A DNA stretch of 41,125 nucleotides from the NCBI GenBank assembly GCA_018435665.1, contig JAHDND010000071.1, forward strand, positions 1-41,125. The letters run 5' to 3'. A program made the position numbers and the translations under genes. Below, piece after piece: positions 19,592 to 28,347 of the stretch. Under the pieces are notes generated by a model. The model saw only the letters and a list, made by a program, of their open reading frames with translations, made no database searches and was not told the DNA's origin. How positions within the stretch are numbered: position 1 is the first letter of the stretch; each line of letters starts with the position of its first letter. Origin of the DNA: Candidatus Thiosymbion sp. (GTDB lineage Bacteria; Pseudomonadota; Gammaproteobacteria; Chromatiales; Chromatiaceae).

Positions 19592-22500
19592 ATGCGCTAC
19601 CGGGACCTGATCCAGTTCGAACCCATCCAGGCCGTTATTCAACTGCTCGACGCCAACCGGCCAGAGGAGGCGCAAAAGCTGGTCGCCACCTATGTGATCT
19701 CGGACGAGATGGCCCAGCGGCTGGCCAGGGTCCTCATTCCCCAGCTTTCTTTTGATGCGACGGTGGACCACAAGGGCCTGCTGGTGGTCGGCAACTATGG
19801 CACCGGCAAGTCGCACCTGATGTCGGTGATGTCCCTTATAGCCGAGGATGCGTCCTACCGGCCCCTGGTGCGTCATCCTCAGGTAGCCGCGGCGGCCGAG
19901 GCCATTGCCGGCCGTTTTAAGGTCCACCGCATCGAGATCTCCAGCCAGATGTCCCTGCGGGAGATCATTACTGATCAACTGCATCCCTTCCTCGAACGGC
20001 AGGGGGTCGCCTTCCGCTTCCCCCCCGCCGACCGGGTGGTCAACAACAAGGCCGCCTTCGAGGACATGATGACCGCCTTCCATGCCGTCTACCCGGACCA
20101 GGGCATCCTGGTGGTGGTGGACGAGTTACTGGACTTCCTGCGCTCGCGCGACGACCACGCCCTGGTGCTGGACCTGTCATTCCTGCGCGAGATCGGTGAG
20201 GTGTGCAAGCACCTGCGCTTCCGTTTCGTCGCCGGCGTCCAGGAGGCGGTATTCGATAGCAGCCGCTTCCAGCACGTCGCCGACAGCCTGCGGCGGGTCA
20301 AGGATCGTTTCAGCCAGGTTTCCATCGTGCGCCAGGATGTCAGTTTCGTGGTCGCCGAGCGGCTGCTGAAAAAGACCGTCGATCAGCAGGCCAGCATCCG
20401 GGACTACCTTGCTCCCTTCACCCCTTGCTATGACCGGATGAACGAGCGCCTGGATGAATACGTGCGGCTCTTTCCGGTTCATCCGGATTACCTCGACACC
20501 TTCGACCGGCTGGTTTTCGCCGAGAAACGTGGCGCCCTGGAAACCCTCCGTGATCAGATTCAGGTCCTGCTGGACCACGAGGTGCCGGCGACTTGGCCTG
20601 GCCTCTTGGCCTATGATCGCTACTGGGACACCCTGTCAGGCAATGCCGCGCTTCACGCCGACCCGGCCATCGGGCCAGTCATCAAGGTCGCTGGGGTCCT
20701 GACAAGTCGCGTCCAGCAGGCTTTCCCCCTTGCCCCCTATAAACCAATGGCTCAGCGCCTCATCGCCGCCTTAGCGGTACAACGCTTGGCTACCGGCGGC
20801 GACATTTACGTCCCGATCGGCCCGACGCCCGCCGAACTACGGGACGGTCTCTGCCTCTATCATGCCGCTACCGCAAACATGGGTGGTGAGCCTGCCCATA
20901 ATTTGCTGATGGCGGTGCAAACCACCCTGCGCGAGATCCTCAAAACCGTCAACGGTCAATTCCTCTCTCGTGCCTCTGGCACCGATCAGTACTACCTGGA
21001 CCTGAAGAAGGATATCGACTACGACGCCCAGATCGATACGCGTGCCGAGTCCCTGGCGGATAGCGCTCTGGACCGCGCCTATTTCAGCGCCATCCGCCAA
21101 CTCATGGAGCGCACCGACGAGAGCACTTACGTCACCGGCTTTCAAATCTGGCAGTATCAGATCGAATGGCTGGAGCGGCGGGTCGAGCGCACCGGCTACC
21201 TCTTCTTCGGCACCCCCAATGATCGCCCCACCGCTCAGCCGCCGCGGGATTTCTACCTCTACTTCCTCCAGCCTTTCGCCCCGCCGCGCTTTCGCGACCA
21301 GCAACAGGGCGACGAGGTTTTTTTTCGCCTCAAGGGGCTGGACGAGGACTTACGCGGTCATATCGCCGTCTATGCCGCCGCCCAGGACCTGGCCGCCCTC
21401 GCTACCGGCAACGCCAAGGCGGTCTATCTGGCCAAGGCCGACCAGGCGCTGCGGGATATGGGCAAGTGGCTGCGCGAGAAGCAGATGACGGCCATCGAGG
21501 TTACCTATGCCGGTAGGACGCGCAAGCTCCAGGACTGGCTGAAGGGAGTCAATCTGCGTGATAAGGCCCACCTGAGCCAGGATGACCGGGTCAACTTCCG
21601 TGACGTGGTCAACGTGGTCGCTGGCCTAACCCTCGGCCAGCACTTCGCCGACCTGGCTCCGGAGTACCCCAGCTTTCCGTACCTGGTTACCGAACTCAAC
21701 CGCAAACAGCTCGTCATCACCGCCCTGCGCTGGCTGGCCGGCGGTCCCCGTACACGGGAGGCCGTTGCCCTGCTCGATGCCTTGGGTCTGTTGGAGGGCG
21801 ACCGCATCAGTCCGCTGGCCTCGCCTTATGCCCGCCAGGTGCTAAGCCTGCTCCAGGCCAAGGGCCAAGGCCAGGTCCTCAACCGGGCCGAGCTGCTTAG
21901 CGGCGAGCCGGGCAGCGACAGCGAATACTTCGCCCCCCGCGGTGCCCGCCTGGAACCCGATCTGCTGGTGGTGGTGCTGGGCGCGCTGGTGTATGCGGGG
22001 CACATCGTGTTCACGATCGTCGGGGACAAGATCGACGCCAGTAGGGTCAAGCTGCTCGGGGAACGCAGCCTGGAAGACCTCAAGACCTTCCGCCACCTCG
22101 AAGCCCCGCGGGAACTCAATGTCGAGGTGCTACGCGCCCTCTTTGAGCTGCTGGGTTTGGCGCCCGGCAATGCCCAGATGGTGGCGCAAGGCCAGGAGGA
22201 ACCGCTCAGGCAACTCCTGGAAGCGGTCACCGCGATGATTAATCGCGTGGTACTGGCGGGTACCGACCTCAAGGCGCGGCTGACCTTCTGGGGTCAGGTT
22301 CTGCTGAGCGACCTTGCCTTGCAGGACCGCCAGCAACAGCTTGGCGGTCTCAAGACCTTCCTGGAGGGGCTGACACCCTACAACACGCTGGGTAAGCTAC
22401 GGAATCTGCGCGTCTCCCTTGACGACATCTCAGCGCAAACCCGGCACCTGGCGACGCTGGAACAAGTCGAACAATGGCGGGCGCTGGTGGCCGACCTGGG

Positions 22501-23323
22501 TGCTCAAGCCGCCTACCTGTCCCAAGCGGAGTTGGTATTGCCCCCGGATCATCCCTGGATTGATCAGGCAAAGGCCAGACGCCAGGACCTGCTCGCCAAG
22601 TTGACCGGGGAAGGTGCCCCGACCCAAGCCAACGCCTACCGCCAGTCGCTCCACCACCTCAAGCAGGACTACCTCCGTGCCTACGTCGCCCTGCATGGCA
22701 AGGCCCGGCTGGGGGTGGTGGAAGGCCGGACCCGCACCGCCATGCTCAAAGACCCGCGGCTGGCGGCCCTGCGCACCCTGGCCGGCATCCCCCTGATGCA
22801 CCTCAGCCAGCTCAGGGCCTTCGAGGACAAACTGGACCGGCTGAAGAGCTGCGCCAGCCTGGTGGAGACCGACCTGGCCGCCAGCCCCACCTGCCCCCAC
22901 TGCGGCTACCGCCCGGTTAATGCCCAGGGTGAGCTGCTGCCCGCGGCCACCGTCCTCCACGCCCTGGACGAGGAACTGGATGCACTGCTGGACAATTGGC
23001 GGCAAATTTTGTTGGCAAACCTGGAGGCACCCGTTATTCAGGATCATTTCCCACTGCTTAAGACTGGCCATCGCGTCCTGGTCGAGGAGTTTCTGCGCAC
23101 CCGCCGCCTGCCAGAACCCGTCACCGCCAGCTTCGTCGCCGCGGTGCAGGAGGCCCTGTCGGAACTAGAGCCAGTAACGGTCACCGCGGCGGAGATTCGC
23201 CAGGCCCTGCTGAGCGGGGGCTCGCCGGCCATGCGGGATGAGTTGCAGAAGCGCTTCGAGGGCTACCTGGCGGAGCGCTGCCACGGAAAGGATGCCAGCA
23301 AGCTGCGGTTTTTGATCGAGTAA
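19592..23323 (+). CDS. brxC: BREX system ATPase BrxC (DUF6079-like)
   Basis: BrxC is the large AAA-like ATPase of BREX systems, needed for phage exclusion and usually for methylation. This one has 1243 residues. The P-loop GNYGTGKS lies at 67-74 and the Walker B motif VVVDELLDFL near 173-182. The long middle part is helical, and a zinc-ribbon half (SPTCPHCGYRP) sits near residue 1100. ATG 19592 follows an AGGGA site. The order brxF-brxC and the N-terminal sequence match BREX type 3. The gene is GC-rich and in one piece. It ends 881 bases before the methylase, the space being filled by an antisense PIN toxin and antitoxin. Confidence 0.9.
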   Translation: MRYRDLIQFEPIQAVIQLLDANRPEEAQKLVATYVISDEMAQRLARVLIPQLSFDATVDHKGLLVVGNYGTGKSHLMSVMSLIAEDASYRPLVRHPQVAAAAEAIAGRFKVHRIEISSQMSLREIITDQLHPFLERQGVAFRFPPADRVVNNKAAFEDMMTAFHAVYPDQGILVVVDELLDFLRSRDDHALVLDLSFLREIGEVCKHLRFRFVAGVQEAVFDSSRFQHVADSLRRVKDRFSQVSIVRQDVSFVVAERLLKKTVDQQASIRDYLAPFTPCYDRMNERLDEYVRLFPVHPDYLDTFDRLVFAEKRGALETLRDQIQVLLDHEVPATWPGLLAYDRYWDTLSGNAALHADPAIGPVIKVAGVLTSRVQQAFPLAPYKPMAQRLIAALAVQRLATGGDIYVPIGPTPAELRDGLCLYHAATANMGGEPAHNLLMAVQTTLREILKTVNGQFLSRASGTDQYYLDLKKDIDYDAQIDTRAESLADSALDRAYFSAIRQLMERTDESTYVTGFQIWQYQIEWLERRVERTGYLFFGTPNDRPTAQPPRDFYLYFLQPFAPPRFRDQQQGDEVFFRLKGLDEDLRGHIAVYAAAQDLAALATGNAKAVYLAKADQALRDMGKWLREKQMTAIEVTYAGRTRKLQDWLKGVNLRDKAHLSQDDRVNFRDVVNVVAGLTLGQHFADLAPEYPSFPYLVTELNRKQLVITALRWLAGGPRTREAVALLDALGLLEGDRISPLASPYARQVLSLLQAKGQGQVLNRAELLSGEPGSDSEYFAPRGARLEPDLLVVVLGALVYAGHIVFTIVGDKIDASRVKLLGERSLEDLKTFRHLEAPRELNVEVLRALFELLGLAPGNAQMVAQGQEEPLRQLLEAVTAMINRVVLAGTDLKARLTFWGQVLLSDLALQDRQQQLGGLKTFLEGLTPYNTLGKLRNLRVSLDDISAQTRHLATLEQVEQWRALVADLGAQAAYLSQAELVLPPDHPWIDQAKARRQDLLAKLTGEGAPTQANAYRQSLHHLKQDYLRAYVALHGKARLGVVEGRTRTAMLKDPRLAALRTLAGIPLMHLSQLRAFEDKLDRLKSCASLVETDLAASPTCPHCGYRPVNAQGELLPAATVLHALDEELDALLDNWRQILLANLEAPVIQDHFPLLKTGHRVLVEEFLRTRRLPEPVTASFVAAVQEALSELEPVTVTAAEIRQALLSGGSPAMRDELQKRFEGYLAERCHGKDASKLRFLIE

Positions 23324-23399
23324 GGGCCTGGCGGCTGGCGGCCAGAGTTGGCTAGCTGGCGTTTAGGGTTGAAGATTTCTGGCGCCCAGGTCTTGGCGG

Positions 23400-23645
23400 C
23401 TAGGGCTCATCGCCCGCCTGGGGGGGCTCGCCGGTGGTGCGGTTCATCAAGCGGTCGAAGGCTTCCAGATTGGCGCGGGCCTGGCGTTCGGCGAAATAGG
23501 ACTCGGCCTCGATCATGGCCAGTTTTTCGGCCACGGCGATACTGACGAACTGGTTGATGCTCACCCCCTCTTTTTTGCTCAGGCGCTCGACGCCGGCGCG
23601 GATGGAACGTGGCAGGCGAAGGGGGTAGGTACTCAGTTCACTCAT
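23400..23645 (-). CDS. ribbon-helix-helix-type antitoxin
   Basis: The 81-residue protein begins with a short beta strand and two helices (YPLRLPRSIRAGVERLSKKE, then SINQFVSIAVAEKLA) typical of Arc/RHH DNA-binding antitoxins of the HicB-like type. The C-terminal half, with AERQARANLEAFDRLMNR, would wrap the toxin. Its ATG at 23645 overlaps the stop of the PIN gene by four bases, so translation is coupled and the toxin gene comes first, which is the reverse of the common order. The pair is antisense to the BREX operon. Confidence 0.8.
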   Translation of the reverse strand: MSELSTYPLRLPRSIRAGVERLSKKEGVSINQFVSIAVAEKLAMIEAESYFAERQARANLEAFDRLMNRTTGEPPQAGDEP

Positions 23646-24076
23646 GGGGTTTTTTCTCCACCTATGGAGATCAGGAAGGGGCCGGGTGGCGACACCATCA
23701 ATCCAAACTTGGCCGCCGCGGCATGAAAATGGCGGACATTGAAGCTCAGCAAGGCATCCGCATGGGCGTTCACGGCCGCCTCCAGAACCAGCTCATCCGC
23801 TGGATCGTGCAACTGGGGTCGCCAAAGATAATGAATGGGCACGGGTTGGATCAGCGAGGCCAGGGCGTCCAGAAAGATCCCGACATCGGTCAGGGTTAGC
23901 CCCGCGGCTTCCAGATGCCTTTGCCGGCTGCAGACCGCCTCGTACTCGACGAAGAGGCTCACGCTGGCGGCCAGGGTGATACGACCCCGCTGCGCACGGC
24001 GCATGAGTTCCGCCGCGGCCCCGGTGGGACTGCGCAAGGCCGCCACCACGACATCGGTGTCAAGCACCAGTTTCAT
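23642..24076 (-). CDS. PIN-domain toxin (VapC/PilT-like)
   Basis: The 144-residue protein opens with MKLVLDTDVVVAALRSPTG, the usual start of PIN ribonucleases, with Asp6 as the first metal ligand. Further acidic residues follow at Glu44 or Glu46 (FVEYEAV) and at Asp91, Asp94 and Asp107 (HDPADELVLEAAVNAHAD), so the active site looks complete. PIN toxins cut RNA and are held in check by the antitoxin coded next to them. The GC-rich pair lies inside the BREX operon on the other strand, between brxC and the methylase, where it may act as an addiction module that stabilises the island. Confidence 0.85.
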   Translation of the reverse strand: MKLVLDTDVVVAALRSPTGAAAELMRRAQRGRITLAASVSLFVEYEAVCSRQRHLEAAGLTLTDVGIFLDALASLIQPVPIHYLWRPQLHDPADELVLEAAVNAHADALLSFNVRHFHAAAAKFGLMVSPPGPFLISIGGEKTP

Positions 24077-24204
24077 AGGAGGATGGTATCACCTATGATG
24101 AGATGGTCCAGTGGACAATACTTATAATCTTGGGCAATGCTCAACTCAAGCTCCTGGGTAGTAGTCATGGAAAAAATCAACCCATCGTCATGGGCGGTGG
24201 CGGC

Positions 24205-26985
24205 ATGAGCGACCTTTTCCAGGACCAGCAGCCCAAGGACGCCGGCCCCGTCGAATGCCTCGGCCAGACCTTCCCCAATGACCAGGCTCGCCGGGATCAT
24301 TACCGGGCCCTGCTGGCAGAAAAGCTCCGGGACCCGGACTTCCGCCGGCAGGAAGGCTTTCCCCAGGGCACCGACGAGGCCATCCTGGCGATGTCCGACC
24401 CGCCCTGGTACACCGCCTGCCCCAACCCCTGGCTGGCGGATTTCGTCGCCTGTTACGGCAAGCCCTATGACCCGGCGGCGCCCTATGCCCGGGAACCGCT
24501 GGCGGTCGATGTGGCGGTGGGCAAGACCGACCCGATCTACAAGGCGCATTCCTATCACACCAAGGTGCCGCACCTGGCCATCGTCCCGTCCATCCTCCAC
24601 TACACGGAACCGGGGGATCTGGTGCTGGACGGCTTTGCCGGGTCCGGGATGACCGGGGTGGCCGCCCAGTGGTGCGGGACCGCGCCCGGTGCTTACCGCT
24701 ACGAACTGGAAACGGCCTGTAAGAAGGAAGGCCGGCCCGCCCCCCGCTGGGGTACGCGGCGGGTGGTGCTCAATGATCTGTCACCGGCCGCGACCTTCAT
24801 CGCCGCCAACTACAATCTGCCTTTCGATCTTCAGGCCTTCGCGGAGGCTGGACGGCAACTGCTCCGGGAAGTGGAGGACGAAATCGGCTGGATGTACGAG
24901 ACCCTGCATACGGATGGGCGGACCCGGGGGCGGATTGAGTATACCGTTTGGAGTCAGATTTATACGTGTCCGGAATGTGCAGGTGAGGTCAATTTCACGG
25001 ACGAAGCGTTAATTGAGGAAACCAAGCGGGTGAGGGATCAGTTCCCCTGTCCTCATTGCGGGGCTGAATTGACCAAGCAGCGCTTGGAGCGGCTTTACGA
25101 GACCAAGTTTGACGCCGTCACAAAGAACACCAATGCGGTCATCAAACGCGCGCCTGTACTTATTCTTTATCGTATTGGCAAAACCCGTTACGAAAAGAAG
25201 CCTGACGATCAGGATTCATTACTGTTAGACAAAATTGAGGGCTTACCCTTACCAAGCCATCTGCCCTGCATTGAGATACCGCCGATGCACATGACGCATG
25301 AGCGAGCACGGATGGACTATGTGGGGGTTACCCATATTCATCATTTCTTCTTGCCCCGTGCCGCTCAGGCGATGGGGCTGCTGTGGGCAAAGGCCCGGTC
25401 CCACCCGGATGAGCGGATTCGCGCCTTTCTCCTGTTCATGGTCGAGCAGGCGATTTGGGGCATGTCAGTTCTGAACCGATATGGTCCTACCCACTTCTCT
25501 CAGGTTAACCGCCAGCTTACTGGCGTTTATTACGTCGCTTCACAGCATGCCGAGTGCAGCCCGTGGTACAACCTGGGGGGCAAACTCGACCGTTTGATCA
25601 GTGCTTTTCGCGGCTACCAACCCGGCTCCTGCACGGCGGCGGTCAATACCGGCACCGCCGCCAGCCTGTCAGCCCTGCCCGACGCCAGCATCGACTATGT
25701 GTTCACCGACCCGCCCTTCGGCGAGAACATCTACTACGCCGACCTGAATTTCCTGGTCGAATCCTGGCATGGCGTGACCACCGATGCCCGCCCCGAGGCC
25801 ATCATCGACCGCTTCAAGCACAAGGCCCTGCCGGATTACCAGCACCTGATGCGGAGTTGCTTCGCCGAATATCACCGGGTGCTGAAACCTGGGCGATGGA
25901 TGACGGTGGTGTTCTCTAACAGTAAGGCGGCGGTATGGAATGCCATCCAGGTCGCCCTGCAGCAGGCGGGTTTCGTCGTCGCCGAGGTCACCGCCCTGGA
26001 CAAGCAGCAGGGCAGCTACCGCCAGGTCACGTCCACCACGGCCGTCAAGCAGGACCTGGTCATCTCCGCCTACAAGCCCAACGGTGGCCTGGAGCAGCGC
26101 TTTCAGGAGCGGGGTCCCACCGTTGAAACGGCCTGGGACTTCGTCCAGACCCACCTGCGCAATCTTGCCGTCGTCAAGGTCCGGGCGGGGCAGGAGCTGG
26201 AGGTCAACGTCGAGCGGGACCCCCGGCGTATCTATGACCGCCTCGTGGCCTGGTTTGTGCGGCACCAGGCCCCGGTGCCCCTGTCCAGCGACGAGTTTCA
26301 GGAGGGCCTGCGCCAGCGCCATTTCCCGGAGCGGGACGGCATGGTCTTTCTCCCCGAACAGGTCGCAGAGTACGAAAAACGCCGCGCCCAGGTCCCCCGG
26401 GCGCCGCAACGGGAACTGTTCGTCTCCGATGAACGCAGCGCCATCGACTGGCTGCGGGAATTTCTCCGCAAACGTCCCGCTACCTACCAGGAGATCCACC
26501 CGGAGTTCATCACCCAACTCGGCGCCGGCTGGCGCAAACATGAGGCCCGGCCGGAATTGGCGGCCCTGCTGGAGGACAACTTCCTGCGCTACAGCGGCGG
26601 CGAGGAGGTTCCGGCCCAGATCCACGGCTACCTCTCGACCAACTTCAAGGAACTGCGCGGCCTTGACAAGGATGATCCGCGTCTGGTGGCAAAGGCCCAG
26701 GACCGCTGGTACGTCCCGGACCCCAACAAGGCCCAGGACCTGGAGAAGAAGCGCGACAAGGTCCTGCTGCGGGAGTTCGCGACCTACCGCGCCTTCACCG
26801 GCCGGCACCTGCGGGAATTCCGCCTGGAGGTGCTGCGCGCCGGCTTCCGCAAGGCCTGGGGTGAAAACGATTATGAGGCCATCATGACGGTCGCCCGCAA
26901 GTTACCCGAGGAGACCATGCAGGAAGACGAAAATTTGCTGTTGTGTTATGCACAGGCCCAGACATGCTTGGAGGTTGGCGCATGA
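24205..26985 (+). CDS. pglX: Zn-ribbon DNA methylase of the BREX operon (PglX position)
   Basis: The protein has 926 residues. The SAM-binding motif I (FAGSGMTG) begins at 144 and the catalytic motif IV (DPPFGEN) at 502. A zinc ribbon lies between them (CPEC at 255 and CPHC at 282). This order, with the target-recognition part between I and IV, is that of alpha-class amino-methyltransferases. COG1743-like Zn-ribbon methylases fill the pglX position in BREX type 3; here the usual DUF1156 N-terminus is not visible. The start ATG 24205 follows GGCGGTGG, while the frame is open upstream. The stretch 24940-25550 is AT-richer than both flanks. A 23-codon ORF (24137-24208) overlaps the start. By family knowledge it marks self DNA. 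Confidence 0.85.
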   Translation: MSDLFQDQQPKDAGPVECLGQTFPNDQARRDHYRALLAEKLRDPDFRRQEGFPQGTDEAILAMSDPPWYTACPNPWLADFVACYGKPYDPAAPYAREPLAVDVAVGKTDPIYKAHSYHTKVPHLAIVPSILHYTEPGDLVLDGFAGSGMTGVAAQWCGTAPGAYRYELETACKKEGRPAPRWGTRRVVLNDLSPAATFIAANYNLPFDLQAFAEAGRQLLREVEDEIGWMYETLHTDGRTRGRIEYTVWSQIYTCPECAGEVNFTDEALIEETKRVRDQFPCPHCGAELTKQRLERLYETKFDAVTKNTNAVIKRAPVLILYRIGKTRYEKKPDDQDSLLLDKIEGLPLPSHLPCIEIPPMHMTHERARMDYVGVTHIHHFFLPRAAQAMGLLWAKARSHPDERIRAFLLFMVEQAIWGMSVLNRYGPTHFSQVNRQLTGVYYVASQHAECSPWYNLGGKLDRLISAFRGYQPGSCTAAVNTGTAASLSALPDASIDYVFTDPPFGENIYYADLNFLVESWHGVTTDARPEAIIDRFKHKALPDYQHLMRSCFAEYHRVLKPGRWMTVVFSNSKAAVWNAIQVALQQAGFVVAEVTALDKQQGSYRQVTSTTAVKQDLVISAYKPNGGLEQRFQERGPTVETAWDFVQTHLRNLAVVKVRAGQELEVNVERDPRRIYDRLVAWFVRHQAPVPLSSDEFQEGLRQRHFPERDGMVFLPEQVAEYEKRRAQVPRAPQRELFVSDERSAIDWLREFLRKRPATYQEIHPEFITQLGAGWRKHEARPELAALLEDNFLRYSGGEEVPAQIHGYLSTNFKELRGLDKDDPRLVAKAQDRWYVPDPNKAQDLEKKRDKVLLREFATYRAFTGRHLREFRLEVLRAGFRKAWGENDYEAIMTVARKLPEETMQEDENLLLCYAQAQTCLEVGA

Positions 26986-28289
26986 GCACATTTTGTGAAG
27001 TTTCTGATGCTGTCTTAATTGAACTTATCCGCAAAGCAAAAAAGCGGGTCGTATTGGTAACCCCTGGCGTTTATTTGCGTGTAGCGCAAACACTTGCGGA
27101 ACGCTTCAAGGAACTTGGCCGATTGCATATTACTATTGTGCTAGACCCAGATGAGGAAGTCTGTCGCATTGGCTATGGAGACGCTGCTGCTTTGAAGTTA
27201 TTAAATGAAGAAGCACAGAAAAACAATTTTGCCCTTATGTCTCAACCTGGTTTGCGAGTGGGTGTTTTGTTGGCAGATGATACTACACTCGTTTGGTCAC
27301 CTACCCCGCGTGCCATTGAAGCCCCCCCTGGCAATACCACCTCTGGGTTGGACCTTTTTTCACCATCCACCTCACTTGCACCTAACGGCTTGATGTTAGG
27401 CACTGATCCTGGAGAACAGTTAGCAAAGGCGGTGAGTGCTGCGGGCACGGATACCTTGCCGGATGAGGCAGAGATCGGAAAAAGCCCGGTCAAACCATCG
27501 CAAGTTATAAACACTCTTAATGAATTGGAAAAGAATCCGCCGATACCGGTAGATCTTGCCAGGATTACACGGGTTTTCAGTACCAAACTGCAATTTGTAG
27601 AGTTCACAGTAAAACGCGCATTGTTGTCACGCATGCAACTAACACTGTCAAAAAAGTTGCTAAATGCCGATATAAAAGGCGAATTGCAGGGCCTTATTGA
27701 ATCAAAACTCCGCGCATTTGGGGAGTTTCGTGATGATGAAATCGAGGTAAATGCCTATATCAACGGTGAACCCACTTTTGATAGTTCACGACTCCCGCTC
27801 AAGATCCGCGTAAGTGAAGCTAGCCTGGAACGTCAACGCACGGATATTGAGCGTCGATATCTTTACAATATCCCGGGATTCGGAAGGCTCATAGCTAAAG
27901 ATGACAAACAAGAATTCGAAAAGCTGATTAAAGCTTACGAGACGCAACTCAAAGACCACTCTAAAGGTATCCGAGCTAAGCTGAAACAGCAGGCGGACAA
28001 GATTATCAAGGAAGCTGTTGAAGTGATTGTTGAGCGGGCACGCCGCGGCGGAAGCACCCTGGATAAGGATCAATTGAGTAAAGAGTTGACTGATAACCTG
28101 ATTCGGGCTAAAGAAGAGGAGCCTGGAGTGTTATTGGTTTTCAAGGATGTCACCTATGAACAAACTAAGAGTTTGGAATTTCGGGAAAAGGTGGAAAAGG
28201 CACTGCCAAAAAACAAACGGCAACAACTTGGGCAATGGACAAAGGATTTTGATGCAGCAGAGGCTGCTGTAGCACAACAAAATAAGTAA
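26982..28289 (+). CDS. PLD-fold-like protein without catalytic motif, in the place of brxHII
   Basis: The 435-residue protein starts at ATG 26982 with GGAGG upstream and overlaps the methylase stop. The first 115 residues (LIRKAKKRVVLVTPGVYLRV, then LHITIVLDPDEEVCRIGYGD and RVGVLLADDTTLVWSP) follow the layout of a phospholipase D-like half-domain, but the HxKxxxxD motif is absent, so it is probably inactive as a nuclease. A Pro/Ser/Thr-rich linker follows. The C-terminal 250 residues are helical with a coiled-coil stretch (EKLIKAYETQLKDHSKGIRA). In BREX-3 this position is held by the helicase gene brxHII; no helicase motifs occur here. The gene is AT-richer than both neighbours. Whether it is a known BREX accessory I cannot say. 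Confidence 0.7.
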   Translation: MSTFCEVSDAVLIELIRKAKKRVVLVTPGVYLRVAQTLAERFKELGRLHITIVLDPDEEVCRIGYGDAAALKLLNEEAQKNNFALMSQPGLRVGVLLADDTTLVWSPTPRAIEAPPGNTTSGLDLFSPSTSLAPNGLMLGTDPGEQLAKAVSAAGTDTLPDEAEIGKSPVKPSQVINTLNELEKNPPIPVDLARITRVFSTKLQFVEFTVKRALLSRMQLTLSKKLLNADIKGELQGLIESKLRAFGEFRDDEIEVNAYINGEPTFDSSRLPLKIRVSEASLERQRTDIERRYLYNIPGFGRLIAKDDKQEFEKLIKAYETQLKDHSKGIRAKLKQQADKIIKEAVEVIVERARRGGSTLDKDQLSKELTDNLIRAKEEEPGVLLVFKDVTYEQTKSLEFREKVEKALPKNKRQQLGQWTKDFDAAEAAVAQQNK

Positions 28290-28347
28290 TCGAAATTTCA
28301 CAACTGCCAAGGGTTTTGGTTCAGTGTACCCATTGGTGATATAGGCT

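Noticed and set aside
25669..26808. Long frame antisense to the methylase gene
   Set aside because: Shadow of the GC-rich coding strand without a ribosome binding site or domain.
24205..26985. DUF1156-type N-terminus on the methylase
   Set aside because: The typical start of DUF1156 methylases is not visible, so I call only a Zn-ribbon methylase in the PglX position.
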